Shown piece by piece: positions 1 to 7,542 of a stretch of DNA of 26,566 nucleotides; the first letter of the stretch is position 1, and each line of letters begins with the position of its first letter. The DNA is from JAHCIE01 sp034431435 (GTDB lineage Bacteria; Chloroflexota; Anaerolineae; Epilineales; JAHCIE01). Under the pieces are notes generated by a model, which saw nothing but the letters and a program-made list of their open reading frames with translations, made no database searches and was not told where the DNA came from. Made by a program: the position numbers and the translations under genes. The stretch lies in NCBI GenBank assembly GCA_034431435.1, contig DAOUDG010000067.1:1-26566 (forward strand), read 5' to 3'.

Positions 1-387
<387 letters not shown>

Positions 388-512
388 GAGCCCCTCATCG
401 GGACCCCTCGATCCTCGCGCCTTCTCAGCGCGTTTTCGCTCGCTCTTAGGCTGACTTCCTCTTCGCTGCTTTCCTGTCACTCTTTAGTTGTTAAGGTCAT
501 CCGACACACAAA

Positions 513-533
513 GGCCTGGCAACAAGCCAGGCC
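513..533 (-). other. hairpin in the 16S leader (terminator-like)
   Basis: A perfect 8-bp inverted repeat (GGCCTGGC / GCCAGGCC) encloses a 5-nt loop. On the minus strand it is followed by TTTGTGTGT, a poor U-tract. It lies downstream of the rRNA promoter at 630-657 and about 125 nt before mature 16S. It could be a leader processing or antitermination element, or a weak terminator for read-through from the flavoprotein gene that ends at 788. No boxA was recognised next to it. Confidence 0.5.
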
Positions 534-629
534 CTAAAACCCTCTGCTTGCCGCGCTGCCTATCTCAATTGTACACCGTCCGGCAATTTGCCACAGGCGG
601 CTCCACTGTTCATGTCGGGTGCGAGAGTC

Positions 630-657
630 ATTATACTCGCTTCTCGCGAGGTGTCAA
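630..657 (-). promoter_or_regulatory. rRNA operon promoter, sigma70 type
   Basis: Read on the minus strand there is a perfect TTGACA (652-657), a 16-bp spacer and a perfect TATAAT (630-635). Transcription would start near 622 and run into 16S through a leader of about 235 nt. The position between the 3' end of the upstream gene and the 5' end of 16S, and the full match of both hexamers, fit a strong stable-RNA promoter. A weaker TACAAT near 568-573 on the same strand lacks a convincing -35. Confidence 0.8.
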
Positions 658-787
658 GTCCGGGGCACAACGAATTCGTACCCACGCTCTCTCCTCACGC
701 TGACTGGGACGCCCTGCCTGGCGACTTCTTACACCCGGCCGAGACAAGCGGACCGTCGACGGACCAATCGTGGCTCGATGACCGACC

Positions 788-2449
788 CTAGCGCAAGTAC
801 TCATGGATCATCTGAACCGCCATGGCCCCTTCGCCCACGGCCGACGCCACCCGCTTCACTGACCGCAAGCGAATATCACCCACGGCGAACACACCTGGCA
901 AGCTCGTCTCCAACAGCATGGGCGGCCGACCTGGCGACCAGCCGTCCGGCGGCCGTCCATCAACCAGCAAGTCTGGACCCGTTGGAATAAAGCCACGCCT
1001 GTCGCGCACGATCGCGCCGTCCAGCCACTCTGTACGTGGTTCAGCGCCGATCAGCGCAAACAGGGCCTCGACGGGGATCCGTGTCACAGCGCCGGACACC
1101 CCCTCGCGTACCGTCAGCCCCGCCAGCCGATGCTCCCCATCACCATCTATGATCTCGGTGTTGAGATGCACCTCGATATTCTCACGCTCGTCAATCTCCG
1201 TGATAAGATAGTCCGAGATCCCCTGCGCCAGGTCAGACCCACGCACCAGGAGTAACACGCGCTCCGCGTAGTCGGCGAGGAACAGAGCCGCCTGGGCAGC
1301 CGAGTTACCGCCGCCGGCCACGGCCACCCGTCGGCCCTGCAAGGCTCGCGCCTCCGTAGATGCTGAGCCATAGAACACACTCGTGCCCACCATCGCTTCC
1401 AGGCTCGGAATCCCCAGCCGCCGGTAGTCCACCCCCATCGCCAGGACAACCGTCCGACCACGGGCCTCAGTCCCATCGGATAGCGTCAGCACGCGCTCGC
1501 GTCCCTCGGCGCGCAGGCTCGTGGCCGTGCGCATGAGCGCGAACTCGGCCCCAAACAGCCACGCCTGCTCGTAGGCCCGCGCCGTGAGGGTCGCGCCGCT
1601 GATGCCTCGGCTGAAGCCCAGGTAGTTGCGAATTCGTGAACTGGCGCCGGCCTGTCCACCAATCGCACTCCGCTCGATGACCAGGGTTCGCAGCCCCTCT
1701 GATGCGCCATAGACCGCCGCCGACAGGCCGGCCGGCCCACCCCCAACCACAACCAGGTCGTACACCTGGGTTCCTGTCGCTGCGCTCGCTCCGAAAGCAT
1801 CGGCAAGTTCCGAGTCGGATGGGTTGCGCAGCACGAGCGCATCATACAAGACGACCACGGGTAATGGCCCCGCTTCGGCGTGCGTCTTGCGCAGCAACCT
1901 GCGCCCCTGCTCGTCCTCCGCGTCGTGGAAGCTATAGCGGATGGCGTAGCGGTCGAGCAATTCGCGCAACTCGTGGGAGCGTGTCGCCCACTGCTCCCCC
2001 ACAACACGCACGGTCGCCGCGCCCAACCGCTCTAGCCGCGTCCATTCCTCCAGGAAGTCGGTGACGACCTTATGAAATGCCTCGTCGGGCGAACCCCACG
2101 GCCTGGTGACGAAGTAATTGATCTCACCGCGATTCATGGCCTGCGGTAGCTGCGAGCCAATCGTCAGATCATCCCATTCGAACAGGAGAATGCGGCGCGC
2201 CTGGGGACAGGCGGCATGAACCTGGCCCAGGAAGTCGATGCCGTCCATGTCCGGCATCCATTGGTCGGCCAGGACCAGGACCACTTCGTCGCCCGCCGCG
2301 CGTATGGCGGCGATACGCGCCAGCGCCTGTTGTGGCTCACTCAGGCACTCGATAGTGTAGTCGGCTGCGTATCGCTTCTTAAGCTCTGCTTCCACCACGC
2401 GGAGCGCGGCAGGGTCGTCGTCTACCGCCATCACGACACGTTGCTGCAT
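788..2449 (-). CDS. fused response regulator / thioredoxin-reductase-like flavoprotein
   Basis: A 553-aa fusion. Residues 1-125 form a CheY-like receiver with the acidic pocket D10-D12 and phospho-acceptor D62 in DQWMPDMDG. The usual Thr is Phe/Glu (LLFEW) and the conserved Lys is Arg (TRPW, R116), so switching may be atypical. Residues 145-220 look like a glutaredoxin/thioredoxin fold without its CxxC. Residues 229-553 are a TrxB-like FAD/NAD(P) oxidoreductase with GGGPAG (236-241), a second dinucleotide motif GGGNSA (379-384) and a C-terminal AVGD FAD motif. Where thioredoxin reductase has CxxC the protein reads VFYGSAS (358-364), so it cannot be a classical disulfide reductase. The start is supported by AGGGAGA (2456-2462), 6 nt from the ATG. 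Fused proteins of this kind are known in databases; the substrate is unknown. The gene is transcribed towards 16S. Confidence 0.88.
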   Translation of the reverse strand: MQQRVVMAVDDDPAALRVVEAELKKRYAADYTIECLSEPQQALARIAAIRAAGDEVVLVLADQWMPDMDGIDFLGQVHAACPQARRILLFEWDDLTIGSQLPQAMNRGEINYFVTRPWGSPDEAFHKVVTDFLEEWTRLERLGAATVRVVGEQWATRSHELRELLDRYAIRYSFHDAEDEQGRRLLRKTHAEAGPLPVVVLYDALVLRNPSDSELADAFGASAATGTQVYDLVVVGGGPAGLSAAVYGASEGLRTLVIERSAIGGQAGASSRIRNYLGFSRGISGATLTARAYEQAWLFGAEFALMRTATSLRAEGRERVLTLSDGTEARGRTVVLAMGVDYRRLGIPSLEAMVGTSVFYGSASTEARALQGRRVAVAGGGNSAAQAALFLADYAERVLLLVRGSDLAQGISDYLITEIDERENIEVHLNTEIIDGDGEHRLAGLTVREGVSGAVTRIPVEALFALIGAEPRTEWLDGAIVRDRRGFIPTGPDLLVDGRPPDGWSPGRPPMLLETSLPGVFAVGDIRLRSVKRVASAVGEGAMAVQMIHEYLR

Positions 2450-2592
2450 CGTTTGTCTCCCTGCGATCAGGCGAAGGCATCGAGATCGCTCATGTTTCGT
2501 TCACGGACGGCAAGGCTGTGTGGCGCGAATTGGCCGTTAGGGGAGAACGTGAGGATGGCGGCAGCATGGCTCATCGCCTACACGATGGCGAC

Positions 2593-2621
2593 ATGATACG
2601 CCCCTTGCCTACTAACAGCAA
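2593..2621 (-). promoter_or_regulatory. possible promoter of the response regulator/flavoprotein gene
   Basis: On the minus strand TTGCTG (2616-2621), a 17-bp spacer and TATCAT (2593-2598) would start a transcript near 2587 with a leader of about 138 nt. The -10 matches 5 of 6 bases; the -35 matches only the TTG half. It lies back to back with the mccB promoter on the other strand. Confidence 0.4.
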
Positions 2622-2637
2622 ATCGAATCAGCGTGAC

Positions 2638-2666
2638 TTGCGCGGCGCGTCACAATCCGCTACACT
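2638..2666 (+). promoter_or_regulatory. probable promoter of the carboxylase operon
   Basis: TTGCGC (2638-2643), a 17-bp spacer and TACACT (2661-2666) lie about 40 bp upstream of the ATG at 2708. A start near 2673 gives a leader of about 35 nt containing the Shine-Dalgarno GAGGG (2696-2700). This placement argues against the longer GTG-initiated reading that begins at 2633. Confidence 0.55.
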
Positions 2667-2707
2667 TCGACTACCTTACTCCACGACAGACTGTCGAGGG
2701 CGTGACT

Positions 2708-4318
2708 ATGGAAGTCATTGACTCGCAGATTGACCCACAGGACGACCGCTTTCAAGCGAATCGACAGCACAACGCCGCGCTGGCCCAGGAACTGCGCGAC
2801 CGTCTGACCCGCGTGCGGCGGGGCGGCGGTGAGCGCGCCCAGCGACGCCACACCGAGCAGGGCAAGCTCGTCGTCCGCGAGCGCATCCGCCGCCTGCTCG
2901 ACCCCGGTACACCCTTCCTCGAGCTGTCGCCCCTGGCCGCCTGGGAGATGTACTTCAACGAGGCTCCATCGGCGGGCATCGTCACCGGCATCGGCCTGGT
3001 CGCCGGCCGCGAGTGCTTGATCGTCGCCAACGATGCCACCGTCAAGGGCGGCACGTACTACCCGATGACCGTCAAGAAGCATCTGCGTGCCCAGGCCGTC
3101 GCCGAGGAGAACCATCTGCCCTGCCTGTACCTGGTGGACTCCGGCGGCGCGTTCCTGCCCATGCAGGACGAAGTCTTCCCTGACCAGGACGACTTCGGAC
3201 GCATCTTCTACAACCAGGCGCGCATGAGCGCGCAGGGCATCCCCCAGATCGCGGCGGTTATGGGGTCTTGCACAGCGGGCGGCGCATACGTCCCGGCCAT
3301 GAGCGACGAGACGGTTATCGTGCGCGGCACGGGAACCATCTTCCTGGGCGGGCCACCCCTGGTCAAGGCCGCCACGGGTGAGGAGGTCAGCGCCGAGGAA
3401 CTGGGTGGCGCGGACGTTCACACCCGCCGTTCCGGCGTCGCCGACCACCTGGCTCTCAACGACGACCACGCCCTCGAACTGTGCCGCGAGATCGTCACCA
3501 CCCTCAATACCCGCAAGCGAATCAGCCTCGACGTCGCTCCGCCCGAAGACCCCCTATACGACCCCGACGAGCTGTACGGCGTCATCCCGCGCACCTTTCG
3601 CGAGGGCTACGACGTGCGCGAGGTCATCGCGCGCATTGTCGATGGCAGCCGCCTGCGCGAGTTCAAGGCCCTCTACGGCGACACCCTGGTGTGTGGCTTC
3701 GCCCGCATCCACGGCTACCCGGTCGGCATCCTCGCCAACAACGGCGTGCTGTTCAGCGAGTCGGCCCTCAAGGGCGCGCACTTCATCGAGCTATGCACGG
3801 CGCGCAATATCCCGCTCCTCTTCTTGCAGAACATCACCGGCTTCATGGTCGGGCGCGAGTACGAGGCGGGCGGCATTGCCCGTGACGGCGCCAAGCTCGT
3901 CCACGCCGTCGCCAATGCCCGCGTGCCCAAGCTGACTGTCATCATCGGCGGCTCCTTCGGCGCGGGTAACTACGGCATGGCCGGCCGCGCCTACAGCCCG
4001 CGCTTCCTGTGGATGTGGCCCAACAGCCGCATCAGCGTCATGGGTGGCGAGCAGGCCGCCAATGTGCTGCTGACCGTCAAGCAGGACCAGCTGGCTCGCA
4101 GCGGCGGCCCACTTATGTCGAGCGAGGAGCAGGAGCGCTTCAAGGCCCCAATCCTTGAAAAGTACGAGCACGAGGGTAGCCCCTACTATTCCACGGCTCG
4201 CCTGTGGGACGACGGCATCCTCGACCCGCCGGAGACGCGCCACGTGCTGGCCCTCGCCTTGTCCGCCTGCCTGAACGCGCCCAGCGAGTCAACCCAGTAC
4301 GGCGTGTTCCGGATGTAG
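2708..4318 (+). CDS. mccB: acyl-CoA carboxylase, carboxyltransferase (beta) subunit, methylcrotonyl-CoA type
   Basis: Transfers the carboxyl group from carboxybiotin to an acyl-CoA, here probably 3-methylcrotonyl-CoA of leucine breakdown. The 536-aa protein has both crotonase-fold halves: the N-terminal oxyanion loop GSCTAGGAYVPAM begins at residue 186, and the C-terminal GGSFGAGNYGMAGRAYSPRF begins at 414. The stretches IFLGGPPLVKAATGEEVSAE and WPNSRISVMGGEQAANV are closer to MCC beta than to propionyl- or acetyl-CoA carboxylases. ATG 2708 was chosen because GAGGG lies 7 nt upstream and a promoter lies just before it. It is the first gene of an operon with the GHMP kinase, biotin carboxylase and biotin carrier. 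The substrate is inferred from motif similarity; a broader acyl-CoA carboxylase is the alternative. Confidence 0.9.
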   Translation: MEVIDSQIDPQDDRFQANRQHNAALAQELRDRLTRVRRGGGERAQRRHTEQGKLVVRERIRRLLDPGTPFLELSPLAAWEMYFNEAPSAGIVTGIGLVAGRECLIVANDATVKGGTYYPMTVKKHLRAQAVAEENHLPCLYLVDSGGAFLPMQDEVFPDQDDFGRIFYNQARMSAQGIPQIAAVMGSCTAGGAYVPAMSDETVIVRGTGTIFLGGPPLVKAATGEEVSAEELGGADVHTRRSGVADHLALNDDHALELCREIVTTLNTRKRISLDVAPPEDPLYDPDELYGVIPRTFREGYDVREVIARIVDGSRLREFKALYGDTLVCGFARIHGYPVGILANNGVLFSESALKGAHFIELCTARNIPLLFLQNITGFMVGREYEAGGIARDGAKLVHAVANARVPKLTVIIGGSFGAGNYGMAGRAYSPRFLWMWPNSRISVMGGEQAANVLLTVKQDQLARSGGPLMSSEEQERFKAPILEKYEHEGSPYYSTARLWDDGILDPPETRHVLALALSACLNAPSESTQYGVFRM

Positions 4319-4333
4319 CGCCTGGGACACGTC

Positions 4334-5332
4334 ATGCCCACCATTCATGCCCGCGCCCCCATGCGTCTCGACCTGGGCGGTGGCTGGACCGACGTACCGC
4401 CCTTTTCGACCGAGGTAGGCGGCGCGGTCCTCAACACCGCCATCGCGCGCTACGCCCACGTCAGCCTGTCGCCGCGCGAGGACGGCCACATCCGCCTCGC
4501 CTCCGGCGACTACCACGCCATTGTCGCGGGCCACCCAACCCATGCCCTCACCTACAACGGCGAGTTGGATCTGCTCAAGGCGGCCGTCAAGGCGGCGGGC
4601 GCACCCGCCGTAGACCTGGCCTCGTCGAGTGACGCCCCGCCGGGCGCGGGCCTGGGCGCATCGGCGTCGGTAGGCGTCGCCTTGCTCGGCGCGCTGAACA
4701 GGCTGCGTGCCCCGTGGCCCCGCGAAACGCTGGCCGACCGCGCCCATCACCTGGAGATTGACATCGGCGTGGCGGGCGGGCGGCAGGACCAGTACGCGGC
4801 TCTCAACGGCGGCTTCCAGTTCCTTGAGTTCCGCGACCCGGCGGCCACGGCTACGCGCGTTGCCATGCCGTCCGCCGCCCTCGACGCCCTCCGCCGCGAC
4901 CTGGTCCTGGTGTACACCGGCCGTTCGCGGGTGTCGGGTAACATCATCGCCACGGTCATGGGCGCGTATCGTCGCGGCGAGCCGCGCACCACCCAGGCCC
5001 TGCACCGCCTCAAGGCCATTGCCGCCGAAATGCGCGACGCCCTGCTCGCGGGCGACCTGTCGGCCTTCGGCGCGCTGCTGTCGGAAAACTGGGCCTGCCA
5101 GACGGCCCTCGACCCATCGACTACGACACCGCAGATCGGCGCGCTGTTCGACCTCGCCCGGCGGCACGGTGCGACTGGCGGCAAGGCCCTCGGCGCGGGC
5201 GGCGGCGGCTGCGTGCTATTCTACGCGCCCAACAGCAGCGACGCCCTGCGCGCCATTCTAGCCGGGGAGGGTCTGGCCGTGTTCGAGTTCGACTTCGACT
5301 TCGAGGGGCTGCGGGTGGAGGCAGACGGATAG
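4334..5332 (+). CDS. GHMP-family sugar kinase (HddA/fucokinase-like)
   Basis: The 332-aa protein has all three GHMP motifs: the N-terminal substrate motif APMRLDLGGGWTD (residues 8-20), the ATP loop APPGAGLGASAS (101-112) and the C-terminal ALGAGGGGC (285-293). The DLGGGWTDVPP signature is typical of sugar kinases such as D-glycero-D-manno-heptose 7-phosphate kinase and fucokinase rather than mevalonate kinases. The length is normal for HddA-like enzymes. It starts 15 bp after mccB with only a weak GGGA ribosome site and sits between two subunits of one carboxylase, so it is probably co-transcribed. The substrate cannot be told from sequence alone, and no other heptose or fucose genes are seen nearby. 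Confidence 0.82.
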   Translation: MPTIHARAPMRLDLGGGWTDVPPFSTEVGGAVLNTAIARYAHVSLSPREDGHIRLASGDYHAIVAGHPTHALTYNGELDLLKAAVKAAGAPAVDLASSSDAPPGAGLGASASVGVALLGALNRLRAPWPRETLADRAHHLEIDIGVAGGRQDQYAALNGGFQFLEFRDPAATATRVAMPSAALDALRRDLVLVYTGRSRVSGNIIATVMGAYRRGEPRTTQALHRLKAIAAEMRDALLAGDLSAFGALLSENWACQTALDPSTTTPQIGALFDLARRHGATGGKALGAGGGGCVLFYAPNSSDALRAILAGEGLAVFEFDFDFEGLRVEADG

Positions 5333-5340
5333 GACGCGGG

Positions 5341-5372
5341 CTTCGCGTCTTCGTGCCTTCGCGTCCTTCGTG
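5341..5372 (+). repeat. short tandem repeat in the kinase-accC gap
   Basis: Two adjacent near-identical units, CTTCGCGTCTTCGTG (5341-5355) and CTTCGCGTCCTTCGTG (5357-5372), lie in the 96-bp gap. Their role is unknown; they resemble dispersed intergenic filler rather than an operator. Confidence 0.6.
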
Positions 5373-5428
5373 CTTGATTACGATGGGAGCCAGGCGACGG
5401 TCAGTCGCAACAACCTGAGAGACCAGCC

Positions 5429-6946
5429 ATGTTCCAGCGTATCCTTATCGCCAATCGCGGCGAGATCGCCGTGCGTGTCATCCGCGCCTGCCGCGACCTG
5501 GGTATCGAGGCCGTCGCCGTCTATTCAGAGGCCGACGCGGGCGCGCGCCACGTCGCCCTGGCCGACCAGGCCATCCTGCTCGGCCCACCGTCGCCGGCCG
5601 AGTCGTACCTGCGCATCGACCGCGTGGTGCGGGCCGCCCTGGACACCGGCTGCGATGCCATCCACCCCGGCTACGGCTTCCTGTCCGAGCGCGCCGCCTT
5701 CGCCCGCGCTGTGACCGAGGCCGGGTTGACCTTCATCGGCCCGCCCGCCGAGGCTATCGAGGCCATGGGGTCAAAGACGGCCGCACGCGCGCTGATGCAG
5801 GAGGCGGGCGTGCCCGTCGTGCCCGGCTACCAGGGCGGCGGCAGTCTCGATGACTACGCGGCGGCCGCCGAGGGCCTGGGCTACCCGGTACTGGTCAAGG
5901 CCGCCGGGGGTGGTGGCGGCAAGGGCATGCGCGCCGTCCTCCACGCCGACGACCTCGTGTCCGCTGTCGAGGGAGCTGCCCGCGAAGCAGGTAAGGCCTT
6001 CGGCGATACGTCCGTGTACGTGGAGAAGCTGCTGGTCAACCCCCGCCACATCGAGGTCCAGGTCATGGCCGACCGCCACGGGAACGTGGCCCACCTCTTC
6101 GAGCGCGACTGCTCCGTCCAACGCCGCCACCAGAAAATCATCGAAGAGACGCCCGCTGCCCACCTGAGCGAGACCGTCCGCCAGCGCATGGGCCAGGCCG
6201 CCGTGGCTGCCGCCCACGCCGTGGGCTACGTCAACGCGGGAACCATCGAGTTCCTCCTCGACGCCGACGGTCACTTCTATTTCCTGGAGATGAACACCCG
6301 CCTCCAGGTCGAGCATCCCATCACCGAGCTGGTAGTGGGCTTTGATCTGGTGAAGCTGCAAATCGCCGTCGCAGCCGGCCAGCCACTGCCCTTCCGCCAG
6401 GCGGACGTGCGCCAGCGCGGCCACGCCGTCGAGTGCCGCGTCTACGCCGAGGACCCATCCAGCGGCTTCCTGCCGTCCACAGGGCCACTGCTCAAGGTCG
6501 TCGAGCCGGGCGGCCCCGGTGTGCGGGTCGATAGTGGCTTTGTCACGGGCGACACGGTCAGCCACTACTACGACCCCCTGCTGGCGAAGCTCATCACCTG
6601 GGGCAACGACCGCGAGGCGGCCCTGGCGACCATGCGCCGCGCCCTGGACGAGTACGCCGTGTTAGGTGTGACCACCAACCTCAGTTTCCTGCGCGCCGTA
6701 CTGGACCACCCGACATTCTGCGCTGGTCATACCACGACCGCCTGGGTCGAGCAGGCCCTGGGCGAGTGGGCGGAGCCGACCGACGCCCCCGACGACGCCC
6801 TCATCGCCGCCGCGCTACTGGACATACTGACGCCCACCGCCAGCGCCGCGCCCGGTGCGGCCCTTACCCTGGACGGCGACCCTTACAACCCGTGGCGGCA
6901 GGCCACGCCAGGAGGCTCGAATGGAACGACGATACTCCATGGGTGA
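5429..6946 (+). CDS. accC: biotin carboxylase subunit of acyl-CoA carboxylase
   Basis: ATP-dependent carboxylation of the biotin on the carrier protein. The 505-aa protein has the N-terminal biotin-carboxylase domain (ILIANRGEIAVRVIRACRDL), an ATP-grasp with the glycine loop GGGGGKGM (160-167), and the catalytic block containing ERDCSVQRRHQKIIEE and FLEMNTRLQVEHPITE. A biotin-carboxylase C-terminal domain ends near residue 446 and is followed by a weakly conserved tail of about 60 residues. There is no biotin-attachment motif in this polypeptide, unlike MccA of most bacteria, where carrier and carboxylase are fused. The carrier is the next gene, whose start overlaps this gene's end by 26 nt, suggesting translational coupling. 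Which acyl-CoA it serves follows from its MCC-like partner. Confidence 0.93.
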   Translation: MFQRILIANRGEIAVRVIRACRDLGIEAVAVYSEADAGARHVALADQAILLGPPSPAESYLRIDRVVRAALDTGCDAIHPGYGFLSERAAFARAVTEAGLTFIGPPAEAIEAMGSKTAARALMQEAGVPVVPGYQGGGSLDDYAAAAEGLGYPVLVKAAGGGGGKGMRAVLHADDLVSAVEGAAREAGKAFGDTSVYVEKLLVNPRHIEVQVMADRHGNVAHLFERDCSVQRRHQKIIEETPAAHLSETVRQRMGQAAVAAAHAVGYVNAGTIEFLLDADGHFYFLEMNTRLQVEHPITELVVGFDLVKLQIAVAAGQPLPFRQADVRQRGHAVECRVYAEDPSSGFLPSTGPLLKVVEPGGPGVRVDSGFVTGDTVSHYYDPLLAKLITWGNDREAALATMRRALDEYAVLGVTTNLSFLRAVLDHPTFCAGHTTTAWVEQALGEWAEPTDAPDDALIAAALLDILTPTASAAPGAALTLDGDPYNPWRQATPGGSNGTTILHG

Positions 6947-7409
6947 CGACGAGATAGCCGTCCGCGTCGACACCGAGGGGGAGCTGCGCCGCGTGACCGT
7001 CGGCGACCGCGTCTACCTGGTGCGCGTGGTGCGCGACGACGACGGTGTGCTGACACTGGACATCGACGGGCGGCGCGTGCGCGCCGTGGCCGCGCGGGAT
7101 GGCCACCGCCGCTGGGTAGCCATCAGCGGGCGCACCTTCACGCTGGAGCCGGGGACGGGGCGACGCGGGCGACGCGCGACAGGCGGCGGCGACGACAACC
7201 TGACGGCGGCGATGCCGGGCCAGGTCGTCGCCGTGTACGTGGCAGCCGGCGACACGGTCGAGCGCGGCCAGAAACTAGCGTCGCTAGAGGCGATGAAGAT
7301 GGAGTTGAGCGTCACCGCCCCCCATGCCGGCGTCGTGCGAGCGGTGCGAGTCGCGCCGGGCGAGGTGGTGCGCCGGGGGCAGCCCCTCATCGAAATTCAC
7401 CCAACCTGA
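6921..7409 (+). CDS. biotin carboxyl carrier protein of the acyl-CoA carboxylase
   Basis: Carries biotin between the carboxylase and transferase subunits. The 162-aa protein has a C-terminal biotinyl/lipoyl domain with EAMKMEL and biotin-acceptor Lys126. It is preceded by an Asn/Asp-Gly linker and a basic, beta-rich N-terminal region (residues 10-80) resembling the BT domain that links carrier and carboxylase in MCC alpha chains. ATG 6921 was chosen because AGGAGG (6910-6915) lies 5 nt upstream. The frame is open further upstream inside accC, but no ribosome site supports that. The arrangement suggests an alpha subunit split into two overlapping genes. Confidence 0.88.
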   Translation: MERRYSMGDDEIAVRVDTEGELRRVTVGDRVYLVRVVRDDDGVLTLDIDGRRVRAVAARDGHRRWVAISGRTFTLEPGTGRRGRRATGGGDDNLTAAMPGQVVAVYVAAGDTVERGQKLASLEAMKMELSVTAPHAGVVRAVRVAPGEVVRRGQPLIEIHPT

Positions 7410-7463
7410 GCGCGACCCTAGCTGGGTCACCAACCGCCTGTCCGCGCCTGCGCCGCGAACGCC

Positions 7464-7491
7464 TTGCCCCGTGCCCGCGCCGTGCTATAAT
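7464..7491 (+). promoter_or_regulatory. promoter of the cytochrome c peroxidase/beta-helix gene
   Basis: TTGCCC (7464-7469), a 16-bp spacer and a perfect TATAAT (7486-7491) preceded by TGC, i.e. an extended -10. Transcription would start near 7498, about 45 nt before the ATG at 7543. The promoter lies between the carboxylase operon and this gene, so the gene is likely its own unit. Confidence 0.7.
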
Positions 7492-7542
7492 TCACCCCCT
7501 GTACCGGTCGGCGTTGACCCACCCACATCCTACAGGGGCATC

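Noticed and set aside
2633..2707. An upstream GTG start for mccB.
   Set aside because: The promoter (2638-2666) lies inside this stretch, and a good Shine-Dalgarno serves ATG 2708.
2660..3469. Minus-strand open frames opposite mccB, with similar ones opposite accC, the GHMP kinase and the synthase.
   Set aside because: Shadow frames from strong third-position GC; no motifs.
7324..7542. A longer start for the cytochrome peroxidase gene.
   Set aside because: It overlaps the biotin-carrier gene and includes the extended -10 promoter. The signal anchor begins only after ATG 7543.
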